Below, one piece after another: positions 1 through 8,172 of a stretch of DNA of 64,000 nt (within the stretch, counting starts at the first letter, position 1; each line of letters opens with the position of its first letter). The notes beneath the pieces were generated by a model, which ran no database searches, was not told where the DNA came from, and saw only the letters and a list, made by a program, of their open reading frames with translations. Location of the stretch: the NCBI GenBank assembly GCA_016720595.1, contig JADKKI010000004.1:336535-400534 (forward strand). The letters are read 5' to 3'. Source of the DNA: Myxococcales bacterium. GTDB lineage: Bacteria; Myxococcota_A; Polyangia; Haliangiales; Haliangiaceae. Both the position numbers and the translations under genes were made by a program.

Positions 1-93
1 TCCGAGGTCAAGCGCGGCCAGCTCGACACCGAGCTGTTCGACATCTTCCTGCAAGCGCGCGTCTGGGCGATCACGCAGCGCACCAGCTCGTAG
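1..93 (+). CDS. C-terminal fragment of a gene cut by the window edge, possibly an HD-type phosphohydrolase
   Basis: Only the last 30 codons are visible, in frame 1, ending at TAG 91-93. The tail contains GQLDTELFDIFLQARVW, which resembles the last helix of HD/HD-GYP phosphohydrolases, where a G-x-L/F-D-x-E-L pattern is followed by an amphipathic helix. The stop lies 2 nt before ybeY, so the two are probably co-transcribed. HD-domain genes are common upstream of ybeY in many bacteria. The family call rests on a short stretch and is tentative. Confidence 0.35.
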   Translation, partial: SEVKRGQLDTELFDIFLQARVWAITQRTSS

Positions 94-95
94 CC

Positions 96-563
96 ATGGG
101 CCTCGACCTGGCCGTCGACGACGAGGTCGCCATCCCGGTGGCGCTGCGCAGGCGCCTGGTCGCCGTGGTCGGCCGGATGGTCCGGGCGGCGGCGCGGACA
201 GATGGGCGCAAGGACCTCGAGGTCGGGCTGCGGCTGACCACCGACCGGGAGATCCGCGTGCTGAACCGCGAGTTCCGCGGCAAGGACAAGCCGACGGATG
301 TGCTCGCGTTCGCGCAGCGCGAGGGGCCGACTGGCGCGCTCCATCCCGAGGTGCTCGGGGACATCGTGATCTCCGTCGACACCGCGCGCCGCCAGGCCAA
401 GCGTGGCCTGCCCGCGGAGCTCCTGCACCTCGCCTCTCACGGCCTGTGCCACCTGCTCGGCTACGACCACCGCGACGACGCGGAGGAGCGCGTGATGAAC
501 GCGCGCGCGGCGGCCCTCCGCAAGGAAGCGCGCGGGCGCACGGGCAGGGTCAGCGCGGCGTAG
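96..563 (+). CDS. ybeY: YbeY, endoribonuclease / 16S rRNA maturation factor
   Basis: The 155-residue product has the length of the YbeY (UPF0054) family. The family signature is near the C-terminus: HGLCHLLGYDH gives the three histidines that bind the catalytic metal in the H-x3-H-x5-H arrangement. The upstream segment FRGKDKPTDVLAFAQRE matches the conserved K-x-T-D-V-L-S/A-F motif. In characterised bacteria YbeY acts in 16S rRNA 3'-end maturation and 70S quality control. The ATG at 96 is the first in-frame start after the preceding stop at 93, implying translational coupling. It ends 15 nt short of the convergent lipoprotein gene, leaving no room for a long terminator. Confidence 0.93.
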   Translation: MGLDLAVDDEVAIPVALRRRLVAVVGRMVRAAARTDGRKDLEVGLRLTTDREIRVLNREFRGKDKPTDVLAFAQREGPTGALHPEVLGDIVISVDTARRQAKRGLPAELLHLASHGLCHLLGYDHRDDAEERVMNARAAALRKEARGRTGRVSAA

Positions 564-578
564 CGCCGGCCGCCGCGT

Positions 579-2870
579 CTACTGGCACTTCAGCGGCGTG
601 CCGGTGCACGTGGTGGCCGCCGGGCACGACAGCATCGCGGCCGCGCCACCGGAGAACAGCGGCGAGCTGCACGGGGTCTGCGGGGCCACGGTGCCCTTGA
701 TCGTCAGCGTGTACGTGCCGGCCGCGCCGGTGTACCCGTCGACCAGCACGGCGTAGTTGCCCGGCAGGACGTTGGTCATCGTCACCTTCGACTGCAGGCC
801 CGGATCGCCGCTGTCGTCGTCACAGCCGACCTCGGCCGTGCACTGCGGGTCGCGGACGCTGAGGACGGTGTCGAACGAGGCGTTGTTGGTGTCGAGGATC
901 AGGGTCTGCACCGGCACGGGCAGCGACAGCGCGTACGCGACATCGGGGCCGGTCGCGCTGCCCTGGCAGACCGTGCTGGCGAAGTTGTTCGTCATGCCCA
1001 CCGTGGTGCCGGTGGTGACCGAGCTGGTGATCAGCGAGGTCGGGTTGGTCTCGAGGGTGCAGAACGCCTCGCTGGTGCCCGAGGCGGCCGCGCAGCCATA
1101 GTCCGCCGGCCAGTCGACGAGCGAGTCGGTGTCGTTGTCCGTGGTGTCGGCGCACACGGGGAGGGTCGCCGGGTTCGCCTCGGTGTCGTCGGCGACCGAG
1201 TCGCAGCCCGGGTCGAACGGGTAGTCGATCTTGCCGTCGCTGTCGTTGTCGAGGCCATCGCCGCACAAGGCGGGCTGACAGGTGCGTGAACCCGCGGTGC
1301 CCTTGCACGCGTACCCGGGGCCGCAGACCAGCGCGCCGGACTGCGCGAGGGCGCTCTCGCAGCTCGCGTTGTTCTGGATCTTGCCGGCGATCGAGATCGT
1401 GTACGCGCCGCTCGCCGTGCTCCAGCCATCGACCACGAAGAAGTACGAGCCGGCCGCGACGGTGTTGAGGTGCATCGCGGTGGCATCGCTGCAGGCGACA
1501 GCCGTGCCGCCGCAGGTGGAGTTGTAGAGCACCGTGGCGGTGTCCCAGAACGCCGGGTTCTGGTTGATGATGTTGAGGTCGAGGGACGACAGCGCCGGCA
1601 CGTCGAGCCGGTAGGTCTGGTCAGGTGCGGTGTGCGTGGTCGTCGAGGCGCAGCTCGGGTGCACGTCGTTGTTCGCGCCGATCGTGGTGTCGGAGGTCAT
1701 CGCCATCGTCAGGAGCGACACGCCGTCGGTGGTGATGCACGATTCGCTCGAATCGCCGGCCGCCATGCACGTGGTGTCCATCGGGTAGTCGGTCTTGGTG
1801 TCGAGATCGTTGTCGGCGCCATCGCCGCACTCGGGGCAGTTCGGGCCCACGCCGGGGCAGCTGTCGGCCTCGTCGTTGTCGTCGGGGGTGGTGCAGCCCG
1901 GATCGTCCGGATAGTCGTTCTTGCCGTCGGTGTCATCGTCGACGCCGTCCTTGCACTTGGGCTGCTGGCACGACAGCGCGCTCTGGCCGAGCGGGATCCG
2001 GCAGACCAGGCCCGGGCCGCACTCCGTGGTCATCGCGCACTGCGAGCCCTCGCCGGCGAACAGCTTCACCGTCATCGAGTACGCGCCGCTGATCGACGTG
2101 TCGTGCGCGCCGATGATGATGTAGTAATTGCCGGCGGCGAGCGAGGCGGTGACCTTGGACACGCCCGTCGTGGTGCCGGGGGCGTCGTCGTTGCACGCGA
2201 CCTCGGAGGTCGGCGTGGCGCAGTCGTTCCGACGGATGTCGATCACCGTGTCGGCCGTGGTGTTCGCGTCGTCGGTGGAGACCACCACGACCTTGGGCTT
2301 CTGGAGGTAGAGCTGGTAGGCCACGGCCGGAGCGCCGCCGCCGCCGCCGCACGGCGAGGCGATCATCGAGGTGCTCGTGGTGTCGAGCATGCCGTCGTCC
2401 GCGTTGGTGGTGGGCAGCGGCTTCACGACGAGGCCGGCGCCGCAGGCGACCGGGTTGTTGATCAGCTCGGTGGAGTCCGAGGCCGACGTGCAGCCCGAGT
2501 CGTTCGGGTAGTCCGTCGACCCGTTCATGTCGTCGTCCTTGCCGTTGCCGCACTCGGGGCAGTTCGGGCCGTTCGGGCAGTCGTCCTTCTCGTCGTCCTG
2601 CTGGGGCGCGAAGCAGCCCGGGTCGGCGGGGTAGTCGATCAGGTTGTCATTGTCGTTGTCGCGGCCGTCGCTGCAGGCCGGGGAGGGCGAGCTGTCCTCG
2701 GTCTCGTCGCTGGCGGAGATGCATCCCGGGTCCTCCGGGAAGTCGATCATGCCGTCGCCGTCGTTGTCGATGCCGTCATCGCACTGGACCTTGGGCTGGT
2801 CGTCACTGTTGCTCCCGCCGCCACAGGCGACGAGGACCGAGACCAGAATCGTGGCGATGATCGAGCGCAT
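579..2870 (-). CDS. Secreted lipoprotein with seven Cys/Asp-rich calcium-loop-like repeats and three PPC-like beta domains
   Basis: The 763-residue product starts with a lipoprotein signal (MRSIIATILVSVLVAC, lipid-anchor Cys16). Seven copies of a 21-residue module follow the pattern C-x-D-G-x-D-N-D-x-D-G-x-x-D-Y-P-x-D-x-G-C, for example CDDGIDNDGDGMIDFPEDPG. The D-x-D/N-x-D-G spacing resembles calcium-binding loops of thrombospondin type 3 or dockerin repeats, and the flanking cysteines probably pair. Three roughly 110-residue beta-rich segments between the repeats end in G-x-Y-x-[IV]-x-[VI]-x-G patterns, like bacterial pre-peptidase C-terminal (PPC) domains. It is probably on the outer membrane or cell surface. 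The domain arrangement is typical of myxobacterial surface lipoproteins. The function is unknown. Confidence 0.8.
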   Translation of the reverse strand: MRSIIATILVSVLVACGGGSNSDDQPKVQCDDGIDNDGDGMIDFPEDPGCISASDETEDSSPSPACSDGRDNDNDNLIDYPADPGCFAPQQDDEKDDCPNGPNCPECGNGKDDDMNGSTDYPNDSGCTSASDSTELINNPVACGAGLVVKPLPTTNADDGMLDTTSTSMIASPCGGGGGAPAVAYQLYLQKPKVVVVSTDDANTTADTVIDIRRNDCATPTSEVACNDDAPGTTTGVSKVTASLAAGNYYIIIGAHDTSISGAYSMTVKLFAGEGSQCAMTTECGPGLVCRIPLGQSALSCQQPKCKDGVDDDTDGKNDYPDDPGCTTPDDNDEADSCPGVGPNCPECGDGADNDLDTKTDYPMDTTCMAAGDSSESCITTDGVSLLTMAMTSDTTIGANNDVHPSCASTTTHTAPDQTYRLDVPALSSLDLNIINQNPAFWDTATVLYNSTCGGTAVACSDATAMHLNTVAAGSYFFVVDGWSTASGAYTISIAGKIQNNASCESALAQSGALVCGPGYACKGTAGSRTCQPALCGDGLDNDSDGKIDYPFDPGCDSVADDTEANPATLPVCADTTDNDTDSLVDWPADYGCAAASGTSEAFCTLETNPTSLITSSVTTGTTVGMTNNFASTVCQGSATGPDVAYALSLPVPVQTLILDTNNASFDTVLSVRDPQCTAEVGCDDDSGDPGLQSKVTMTNVLPGNYAVLVDGYTGAAGTYTLTIKGTVAPQTPCSSPLFSGGAAAMLSCPAATTCTGTPLKCQ

Positions 2871-2877
2871 GGGCCCG

Positions 2878-2907
2878 TCTGTAGCGAATGGTGAGACCCT
2901 GGGTCAA
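2878..2907 (-). promoter_or_regulatory. Candidate sigma-70-type promoter of the repeat lipoprotein gene
   Basis: Read on the minus strand there is TTGACC (2907-2902), an 18-nt spacer, and TACAGA (2883-2878). The -10 box ends 7 nt before the ATG at 2870, so transcription from it would begin at or next to the start codon. No Shine-Dalgarno sequence is visible before this ATG. The -35 match is good and the -10 match is partial (3 of 6). Confidence 0.35.
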
Positions 2908-2982
2908 GTACTGAATTCCCCGAGTGGATCCGACCTCACGTGTGCACACGCCGCGCATCACTGAACTGACTTCGGTGAGTGG

Positions 2983-4149
2983 CTACCCCACGTCGAATAA
3001 CAGGAACTTGAGGTATCTGCCTTCCGGAAACGCTGGCAGGACTGGGTGGTCAGACCCCGCCCCGCCAGCAAGTCTCAGCCGCACCGGCGTGCCGATCCCG
3101 GCGACGATCTCCAGCAGATCGGTCTCGGTCACGTGCGACGAGCACGAGGCGAGGGCGAACCTGCCACCCGCCTCGACCACGCCGAGCGCGGCCACGACGA
3201 GCTTGCGGTACGCCGACAGCGCGGCCGGGCGTGCCTTCTCGCTCGGCGCGAAGCTCGGCGGATCGACGATCACCAGGTCCCAGCGCCGGCCGCGCTTGGC
3301 CGAGCGGGCGAAGAACTCGAACGCATCGGTCGCGATCGTCTCGTGCCCTTCGGGCGGGAGGCCGGTGAGCACCACGTTGGCCTCGAGCGCGGCGATCGCG
3401 GGCGCCGCGATGTCCACCGAGGTGACCGTCGTCGCGCCGCCGAGCGCGGCATGGAGCGAGAACCCGCCAGTGTACGAGAACACGTTCAGCACGGAGGCGC
3501 CGCTCGCGTGGGTCCGGATCGTGCGGCGGTTGTCGCGCTGATCGAGGAAGAACCCGGTCTTCTGCCCGGCGCGCACGTCGACCTGGAACCGCGCCTCGTC
3601 CTCGTGGATCGGGATCAGCGCCGGCGGATCGCCGCGCCATGCCTCGCCGTGGGCGCGCTGGCCACGCTCGCCGCGGACCCACACGTGGGCGATGGTGACG
3701 CCGCCGCGCTCGAGGCCCGCGATCACGTCCGCGAGACGAGGGCGCCAGAACGCCGATGCGGCGGCGCCGTCGAACACGACCACCGCGGTGTCGCCGTAGT
3801 GATCGATCACGAGGCCAGGACAGTCATCGCCCTCGCCGTGGAGCAGGCGCACGCCCGTACAGCCGACGAGCAGAGGATCGCGAGCCCGGCGCAACGCGGC
3901 GGCCTCGGTACGCGCGCGGACCCAGCGCGCATCGATCGGGCGATCGACGACGAGATCGAGCACGCGCGCGCGGATCGGCGAGGTGGGATCCGCGAACACC
4001 GTGGCGATCGGACCGTCCTCGTCGACGACCGTGACGACGGTACCGGGGACCAGGCCCTTCGGCGGCGCGAGGGCGCGGTCGTAGATCCACGGGTGGCCGG
4101 CGCGGATCCGGGCCCGCAGCGGCTTGATGAGCCGCCAGCTGTCCTTCAC
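2983..4149 (-). CDS. RlmI/RlmK-like class I SAM-dependent 23S rRNA (cytosine-5) methyltransferase
   Basis: The 388-residue product has the RlmI-like layout: an N-terminal PUA-type RNA-binding region (ARIRAGHPWIYDRAL near the start), a central EEHEE-like domain, and a Rossmann methyltransferase. The family marker GQKTGFFLDQRDNR is followed by motif I (VLNVFSYTGGFSLHAALGG), the acidic SAM-binding strand (VTSVDIA), motif IV (VIVDPPSF) and a SCSSHV segment. These place it in the RlmI/YccW group that makes 5-methylcytosine in 23S rRNA. A GTG start at 4149 overlaps the stop of the upstream gene as GTGA, so translation is probably coupled. Longer in-frame starts lie inside the upstream gene and lack family similarity. 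Confidence 0.85.
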   Translation of the reverse strand: MKDSWRLIKPLRARIRAGHPWIYDRALAPPKGLVPGTVVTVVDEDGPIATVFADPTSPIRARVLDLVVDRPIDARWVRARTEAAALRRARDPLLVGCTGVRLLHGEGDDCPGLVIDHYGDTAVVVFDGAAASAFWRPRLADVIAGLERGGVTIAHVWVRGERGQRAHGEAWRGDPPALIPIHEDEARFQVDVRAGQKTGFFLDQRDNRRTIRTHASGASVLNVFSYTGGFSLHAALGGATTVTSVDIAAPAIAALEANVVLTGLPPEGHETIATDAFEFFARSAKRGRRWDLVIVDPPSFAPSEKARPAALSAYRKLVVAALGVVEAGGRFALASCSSHVTETDLLEIVAGIGTPVRLRLAGGAGSDHPVLPAFPEGRYLKFLLFDVG

Positions 4150-4988
4150 TTCAGCTGCGAATCGACGAGCTGGTACATGTGCGCGTAGCGGTTCAGCGAC
4201 TGCACGACGCCGTAGCCGTCCGCGAACCACAGCTGGTTGAGCCAGTCCGCCGGCATCTCGGCGGGCTTGAGGTCCGCTGACTTCGCGGTCTCGATGGTCA
4301 CGCGCCCGGTGGTCTTGATGACGATCTTCTCGGCCTTGTACGAGCCGGCCTTCGTGATGATCGACTCGGCATCCGAGGGCGTGGTGCGCCGCTCCATCTC
4401 CAGCTTGCCGCTGTTGAGCTTGGCGCCGGATTCGGGCGACGCGTTCTGCGTCCAGTGCGCGACGACATCCTCGGGCCACTCGGCCTCGCCGAACGCGCCG
4501 TTGGCGAGCTGCCAGCTCGTCCCCTTGCGATCGAACTTGTCGAACGTCAGACCCTGGTAGCCGCCGGGCTCACCGGCGAAGAAGAAGCTATCGGGGGAGA
4601 TATCGAACTTCTTCGCGTTGCAGGTGATCGTGGACTTCACGATCCGATCGTCCTGCAGGGGCTTCTTCGGATCGCGGGTCAGGTCGTAGGTGATCTTCTC
4701 TTCGAGCGAGACCACCGTGTCGGGGCCCTTCTGCTCGATGGTCTTGACCGTGATCGTGAACGTCTTCGGCGGCTGCGGCGCGATGCGCGCGACATCGGGG
4801 AGCGCGGGCAGCGGCGCGGCGACGGTGGTGTACGTCCACACGTTGCCGACCGCGAGCGGCAGGACCTTGACGCCGCACACCGTGCCCTTGGGGGCACCGG
4901 CCGCCGCCACCGCGCCGGCCTTGGGCTTGGCCGCCGCGACAGCAGGGACGAGGGTCAGGGCGAGCAGGGCGAGCGCTGGGATCCGCAT
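4146..4988 (-). CDS. Exported protein of unknown function
   Basis: The 280-residue product begins MRIPALALLALTLVPAVAAA, a classic Sec signal peptide with an AxA cleavage site and no lipobox. The mature part contains V-G-N-V-W-T-Y at its start, then mostly beta-strand-forming sequence, and ends in an aromatic-rich stretch (NRYAHMYQLV). V-G-x-x-W-x-Y segments occur in periplasmic beta-rich proteins of unknown function. An alternative ATG at 5003 adds five residues and weakens the signal peptide. It is the first gene of a two-gene unit with the RlmI-like methyltransferase (GTGA overlap). I cannot assign a function. Confidence 0.7.
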   Translation of the reverse strand: MRIPALALLALTLVPAVAAAKPKAGAVAAAGAPKGTVCGVKVLPLAVGNVWTYTTVAAPLPALPDVARIAPQPPKTFTITVKTIEQKGPDTVVSLEEKITYDLTRDPKKPLQDDRIVKSTITCNAKKFDISPDSFFFAGEPGGYQGLTFDKFDRKGTSWQLANGAFGEAEWPEDVVAHWTQNASPESGAKLNSGKLEMERRTTPSDAESIITKAGSYKAEKIVIKTTGRVTIETAKSADLKPAEMPADWLNQLWFADGYGVVQSLNRYAHMYQLVDSQLK

Positions 4989-5045
4989 CGGTAGCCCGGT
5001 CATACGGCACGTTCGGGCCCGGGTAAAGCGCCATGACCTCACAGG

Positions 5046-5498
5046 ATGAGGCGCCGAGGGCGCGCGCTGTCGCACCGAACCGCGAAGCGCGATGAACCGC
5101 CAAGCGCGACGAACCGCCAAGCGCGCCAGTGTTCACTTGCTGGCACTTCGGTGCCCCAGAGTTTACGAACCGCCAAGGCCGCCAAGGGCGCCAAGGTCAG
5201 AAGGTTATCGAACCTGTCGCGAGCTACCGCCCAAGGACGCGAACGCTCCATCGCGCTGGCTGGCACTTCGGTGCCCCGGAGTTTCAACCCGTCCCGCGGA
5301 CGCGGAGGTGCATGCGCAACGGACAAACATGGGGAGCCCGTGTCCTCGGTCGGGAGTCCGCGACGGGTCGAAAGACCTCTGACCTTGGCGCCCTTGGCGG
5401 CCTTGGCGGTTCGTCACCTCCGGGACACGGAAGTGCAAACCAGCGAACGGGTCACCTGGCGGTTCGCCCCTGGCGATTCACGCCTCGTCGCTTGGCGG
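5046..5498. repeat. Non-coding cluster of direct, inverted and short tandem repeats
   Basis: This 450-nt stretch contains no credible gene. A perfect 35-nt inverted repeat has arms at 5166-5200 and 5379-5413 (GAACCGCCAAGGCCGCCAAG on the left arm). A 25-nt direct repeat beginning CTGGCACTTCGGTGCCCC occurs at 5140-5164 and 5260-5284, differs at one base, and is exactly 120 nt apart; a degenerate inverted third copy lies near 5417-5450. Three tandem copies of a unit like GAACCGCCAAGCGCGA lie around 5080-5127, and inverted versions of it lie near 5457-5500. It sits between the start regions of minus-strand genes and could be a repeated intergenic element or a former mobile element. Confidence 0.75.
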
Positions 5499-6143
5499 TT
5501 AGCGCTCGCGGTTCTCGCGCTGCGCACCATAGACGCAGTTGGCGTCATTGGTGCCTTCGCACATCTTCGCGATCAGCGCGCGGAACCGGGCGTCCTTGCG
5601 CATCTCGGAGAAGTCCGGATCGAGGACCTGCTTGCGGCCGAGCAGCCGATCGAGGTGCTGCTCGACCTCGGCGTGCTTGCTCGGGTGCGGGCGCATCTGG
5701 AGCATGCGCGTCAGCAGGTTGATCGAGCACTGCTTGCGCCCGATCCGGGCGTACGCGGCGGCCAGGTTGTACGTGGCGGTCACGTTGTACGGATCCGCGC
5801 TGAGGGCGGTGATGAAGTGCTCGACCGAGTCCGAGATGTACTGCTCGCGCGTGGCGCGCTCGACCTCGGCGCTCTCGGCGGTGCGGAGCTCGCCCTTGGC
5901 CTGCTCCGCGAGCTTCGCGCCCTCGGGGATCGATCGCTCGGTGAACTCGATCGGCTTCAGCTCGCCGCTGTTGTTTTCGACGGGCTCGCAGTCCTTCTGG
6001 ACCACGTCCTTGACCACCGGCACCGGATCGGGCTCGGGGCGCAAGGGAGGCGGCGGGGCGGTGAGCTCCTGCTTCTCGTGACAGGCGGTCACGGAGGTGG
6101 TGACCGACGAGGCGAGCAGGAACAGGCAGAACAGGCGCTTCAT
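5499..6143 (-). CDS. TPR-containing lipoprotein, paired with the next TPR lipoprotein
   Basis: The 214-residue product carries a lipoprotein signal (MKRLFCLFLLASSVTTSVTAC, lipid Cys21) followed by a proline-rich linker. The central region has tetratricopeptide-like helices (SADPYNVTATYNLAAAYARI, then a second helix pair ending in LTRMLQMRPH). The C-terminal part contains DFSEMRKDARFRALI, a segment often following TPRs in myxobacterial proteins. It begins 3 nt after the preceding TPR gene stops, and the two share the Y-N-x-x-A-T/L-x-N/Q-L-A-x-A-Y-x-R pattern, so they look like a tandem duplication. A role as a periplasmic scaffold for the upstream motor proteins is an inference from position. 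Confidence 0.75.
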   Translation of the reverse strand: MKRLFCLFLLASSVTTSVTACHEKQELTAPPPPLRPEPDPVPVVKDVVQKDCEPVENNSGELKPIEFTERSIPEGAKLAEQAKGELRTAESAEVERATREQYISDSVEHFITALSADPYNVTATYNLAAAYARIGRKQCSINLLTRMLQMRPHPSKHAEVEQHLDRLLGRKQVLDPDFSEMRKDARFRALIAKMCEGTNDANCVYGAQRENRER

Positions 6144-6146
6144 GAT

Positions 6147-6728
6147 TTACCGGCCGATCGCGGCGATCGCGTCCTTGCGATAGCCCTTGAACCACTGCGC
6201 GTTGTCCGTCACCCGATCGATCGCGAGCTTTGCGCCCTTGGCGAACTTCGGATTTCCCTCGAGAGCCGAGAGGCGCTTCAGCATCGCGAGCGCACAGCCC
6301 TTGCGATACACGCGGTCGTACGCGATCGCGAGCTGCAGCGTCGCGTCGTGGTTGTACGGGTCCTTGTTGAGCGCGTTGCGGAACTTGTCGATGCTGACGC
6401 GGATCAGCTCGGCCTGACCGGCCGGGTCCTTCGCCTTGTCGGAGCTCTGCAGCGCGGTCTCGCCCTCACCGACGAGCTGGTTCGCGATGCCGGGCTGCGG
6501 ACGCGCCTTGGCGGGATCGCCGCGGAAGTCAGCGGCGCAGTCCTCGACGTACGGGATCTTGACCTCGGTCTCCGGCGGCTCGGGCGGCTTCTTCTTCTTC
6601 TCCGGGCTACGGAGCTTCTCCGGCTTCCCGCCATAGAGCGCCTGGCACCCGGTGAGCACCGTGGCAGCCCCGGTCGCGAGCATGAGGGCGCACGCGAGCA
6701 CGCGGACGCCAGAGCTTCCTCTACCCAT
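6147..6728 (-). CDS. TPR-containing lipoprotein
   Basis: The 193-residue product has a lipoprotein signal with the lipobox L-T-G-C at about residue 28 (ATGAATVLTGC). A lysine/proline-rich linker follows. A TPR-like region contains NKDPYNHDATLQLAIAYDRV, closely resembling the repeat in its downstream neighbour. I chose the ATG at 6728; an upstream TTG at 6764 would add a basic extension without improving the signal. The 84-nt gap upstream separates it from the membrane-protein gene on the same strand, so a single transcript from the ExbB gene is possible. Confidence 0.72.
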   Translation of the reverse strand: MGRGSSGVRVLACALMLATGAATVLTGCQALYGGKPEKLRSPEKKKKPPEPPETEVKIPYVEDCAADFRGDPAKARPQPGIANQLVGEGETALQSSDKAKDPAGQAELIRVSIDKFRNALNKDPYNHDATLQLAIAYDRVYRKGCALAMLKRLSALEGNPKFAKGAKLAIDRVTDNAQWFKGYRKDAIAAIGR

Positions 6729-6812
6729 GACCTCGACGGTAGCGCGACGCGGCGAGCGAATCAACGCGCCGGGCCCGGTGCCAGAGTCTGTGCGGCCGGT
6801 CGTCGCTGGCGG

Positions 6813-7541
6813 CTATGCCGGCTGACGGCCCAGGACGAAGCGCAGCATCGGGGCGGCGAACGGGGCCGCCGCCGCCACGAGGAGCGCGCCACCGAGGGCG
6901 GGGCGCAGCGCATAGAGGCCACTGGCGCCCATCCAGAGATCGGTTCCGGCGAGCATCACCATGAGCGCACCGGCGCCGCCCATCGCGAGGACGCCCCAGG
7001 TGCGGAGCTTCACCACGGCGCGGAACCCGACGCCGGCGAGGACGAGAGCGAGGATCGAGAGCACCATCGACGCGGTCTCGGGCTTGGGCATCAGGGCATA
7101 GAGCAGCACGAACGGCAGCGACACCCCGGCGCGGATCACCGAGCGGCCGAGTCGCTGCACGGCGTTCTCGTCCATGTGGAGCTTCTCGCGCCACGCCGTC
7201 TGCCCATCGTAGGGTCCACTCATCGCGTTGCCCCACAGGAACACCGTGGCGGCCAGGTGGGTACCGCCGACGAACACGAGCACCGGCTCTGCACCGAGCT
7301 GCCACATGCCGACCGCGGCGGTGATCACACCGTAGAGACCGACGCCGACGGCGTACCAGCGGGCCCAGAAGTACCCGGCGACCAGCGAGAAGAACGCCAG
7401 GCCATAGACGCCGGCGATCGCCGCGAACGCCTTGTTCATCTCGGGCGGGACCATCCCGACGAGGACGAGCATCCCGTACGCGAGGAAGTAGAACGCAAAG
7501 ACGGCGGCGGCCAGGGCGCGGCGTTCTCCAACGAAGCTCAT
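6813..7541 (-). CDS. Multi-pass inner-membrane protein of unknown function
   Basis: The 242-residue product has about seven hydrophobic segments, including AAAVFAFYFLAYGMLVLVG near the N-terminus, LAFFSLVAGYFWARWYAVGV, VLVFVGGTHLAATVFLWG and LVAAAAPFAAPMLRFVLG near the end. A soluble loop (about residues 107-130) lies in the middle. No catalytic motif was recognised. It lies 52 nt downstream of the second ExbD gene on the same strand and is probably part of that unit. This suggests an accessory role for the motor, but the sequence alone does not show it. Confidence 0.65.
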   Translation of the reverse strand: MSFVGERRALAAAVFAFYFLAYGMLVLVGMVPPEMNKAFAAIAGVYGLAFFSLVAGYFWARWYAVGVGLYGVITAAVGMWQLGAEPVLVFVGGTHLAATVFLWGNAMSGPYDGQTAWREKLHMDENAVQRLGRSVIRAGVSLPFVLLYALMPKPETASMVLSILALVLAGVGFRAVVKLRTWGVLAMGGAGALMVMLAGTDLWMGASGLYALRPALGGALLVAAAAPFAAPMLRFVLGRQPA

Positions 7542-7593
7542 GCTCCGAGTATAGCCGGCCGGCGGAGGCTGGCGAGCCCCAAGGCGCCCCCGG

Positions 7594-8172
7594 CTACTTG
7601 GCAGGCTTGAGCGGGAACGACTTCTGGACGATCAGGCGGAAGTGCTTGTAGCCGGCTTCCTTCTGCTTGGCCGAGAACATCACCTGCAGCAGCAGGCGGT
7701 ACGGCGTGGTCCGATCGGCGATGATCAGGAGCTCGGGCGGCGTGGCCTTGGCCGGATCGTAGCCCGGCTTCTGGCGGTGCAGCGCCTCTTCCTGCGCGTG
7801 GAGGGCGGCGAGGAAGTTGGTGAGGCGCGGGATCTTGATGCCCTGCGCGCCGCCTTCCTTCTCCGCGGCATCGACATCGCCGCTGTTCACGGAGACGATC
7901 GACTTGCCTTCGACGACGATGCCCGTCTTGGTGATGATCAGCGTGGACGCGCCCTCGGGGAGCTCGTCATTGGACAGCGACTTCGGCAACGAGACCGAGC
8001 CCGCGGTGAGCGCGGTGGCGCTGGTCGCTGCCTGGAAGATGAAGGCGACGAGCAAGATCGTCATCATGTCCATCATCGGCATGATGTTGAGGTGACGGAT
8101 CTCCTCGCCCTCGGGCACGCGCCCGACGGCCTTGCGGATGATTCGGCGCGCCTCGCGCTGCGTAAAGCTCAT
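7594..8172 (-). CDS. ExbD/TolR-family biopolymer transport protein (second copy)
   Basis: The 192-residue product has the ExbD/TolR layout: a short cytoplasmic N-terminus, a single transmembrane helix with the essential aspartate at its start (LNIMPMMDMMTILLVAFIFQ), and a periplasmic domain ending in the V-x-x-S-F type tail. In this family the helix aspartate carries protons through the ExbB/TolQ pore. It overlaps the preceding ExbD gene by 4 nt (ATGA at 8169-8172), so the two subunits are translationally coupled. Two ExbD-type proteins with one ExbB-type protein matches the composition of the myxobacterial AglR-AglQ-AglS gliding motor, but I cannot show that this cluster is orthologous to it. 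Confidence 0.85.
   Translation of the reverse strand: MSFTQREARRIIRKAVGRVPEGEEIRHLNIMPMMDMMTILLVAFIFQAATSATALTAGSVSLPKSLSNDELPEGASTLIITKTGIVVEGKSIVSVNSGDVDAAEKEGGAQGIKIPRLTNFLAALHAQEEALHRQKPGYDPAKATPPELLIIADRTTPYRLLLQVMFSAKQKEAGYKHFRLIVQKSFPLKPAK

Noticed and set aside
4989..5045. Extended N-terminus of the exported protein beginning upstream of ATG 4988
   Set aside because: Upstream residues are basic and would disrupt the signal peptide; the ATG at 4988 fits the export signal.
5080..5130. Short tandem copies in the repeat island as CRISPR repeats
   Set aside because: Units are about 16 nt with no unique spacers and no cas genes nearby.
5046..7610. 854-codon plus-strand frame across the repeat island and the TPR and membrane-protein genes
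   Set aside because: It reads antisense to three supported genes and through repeats.
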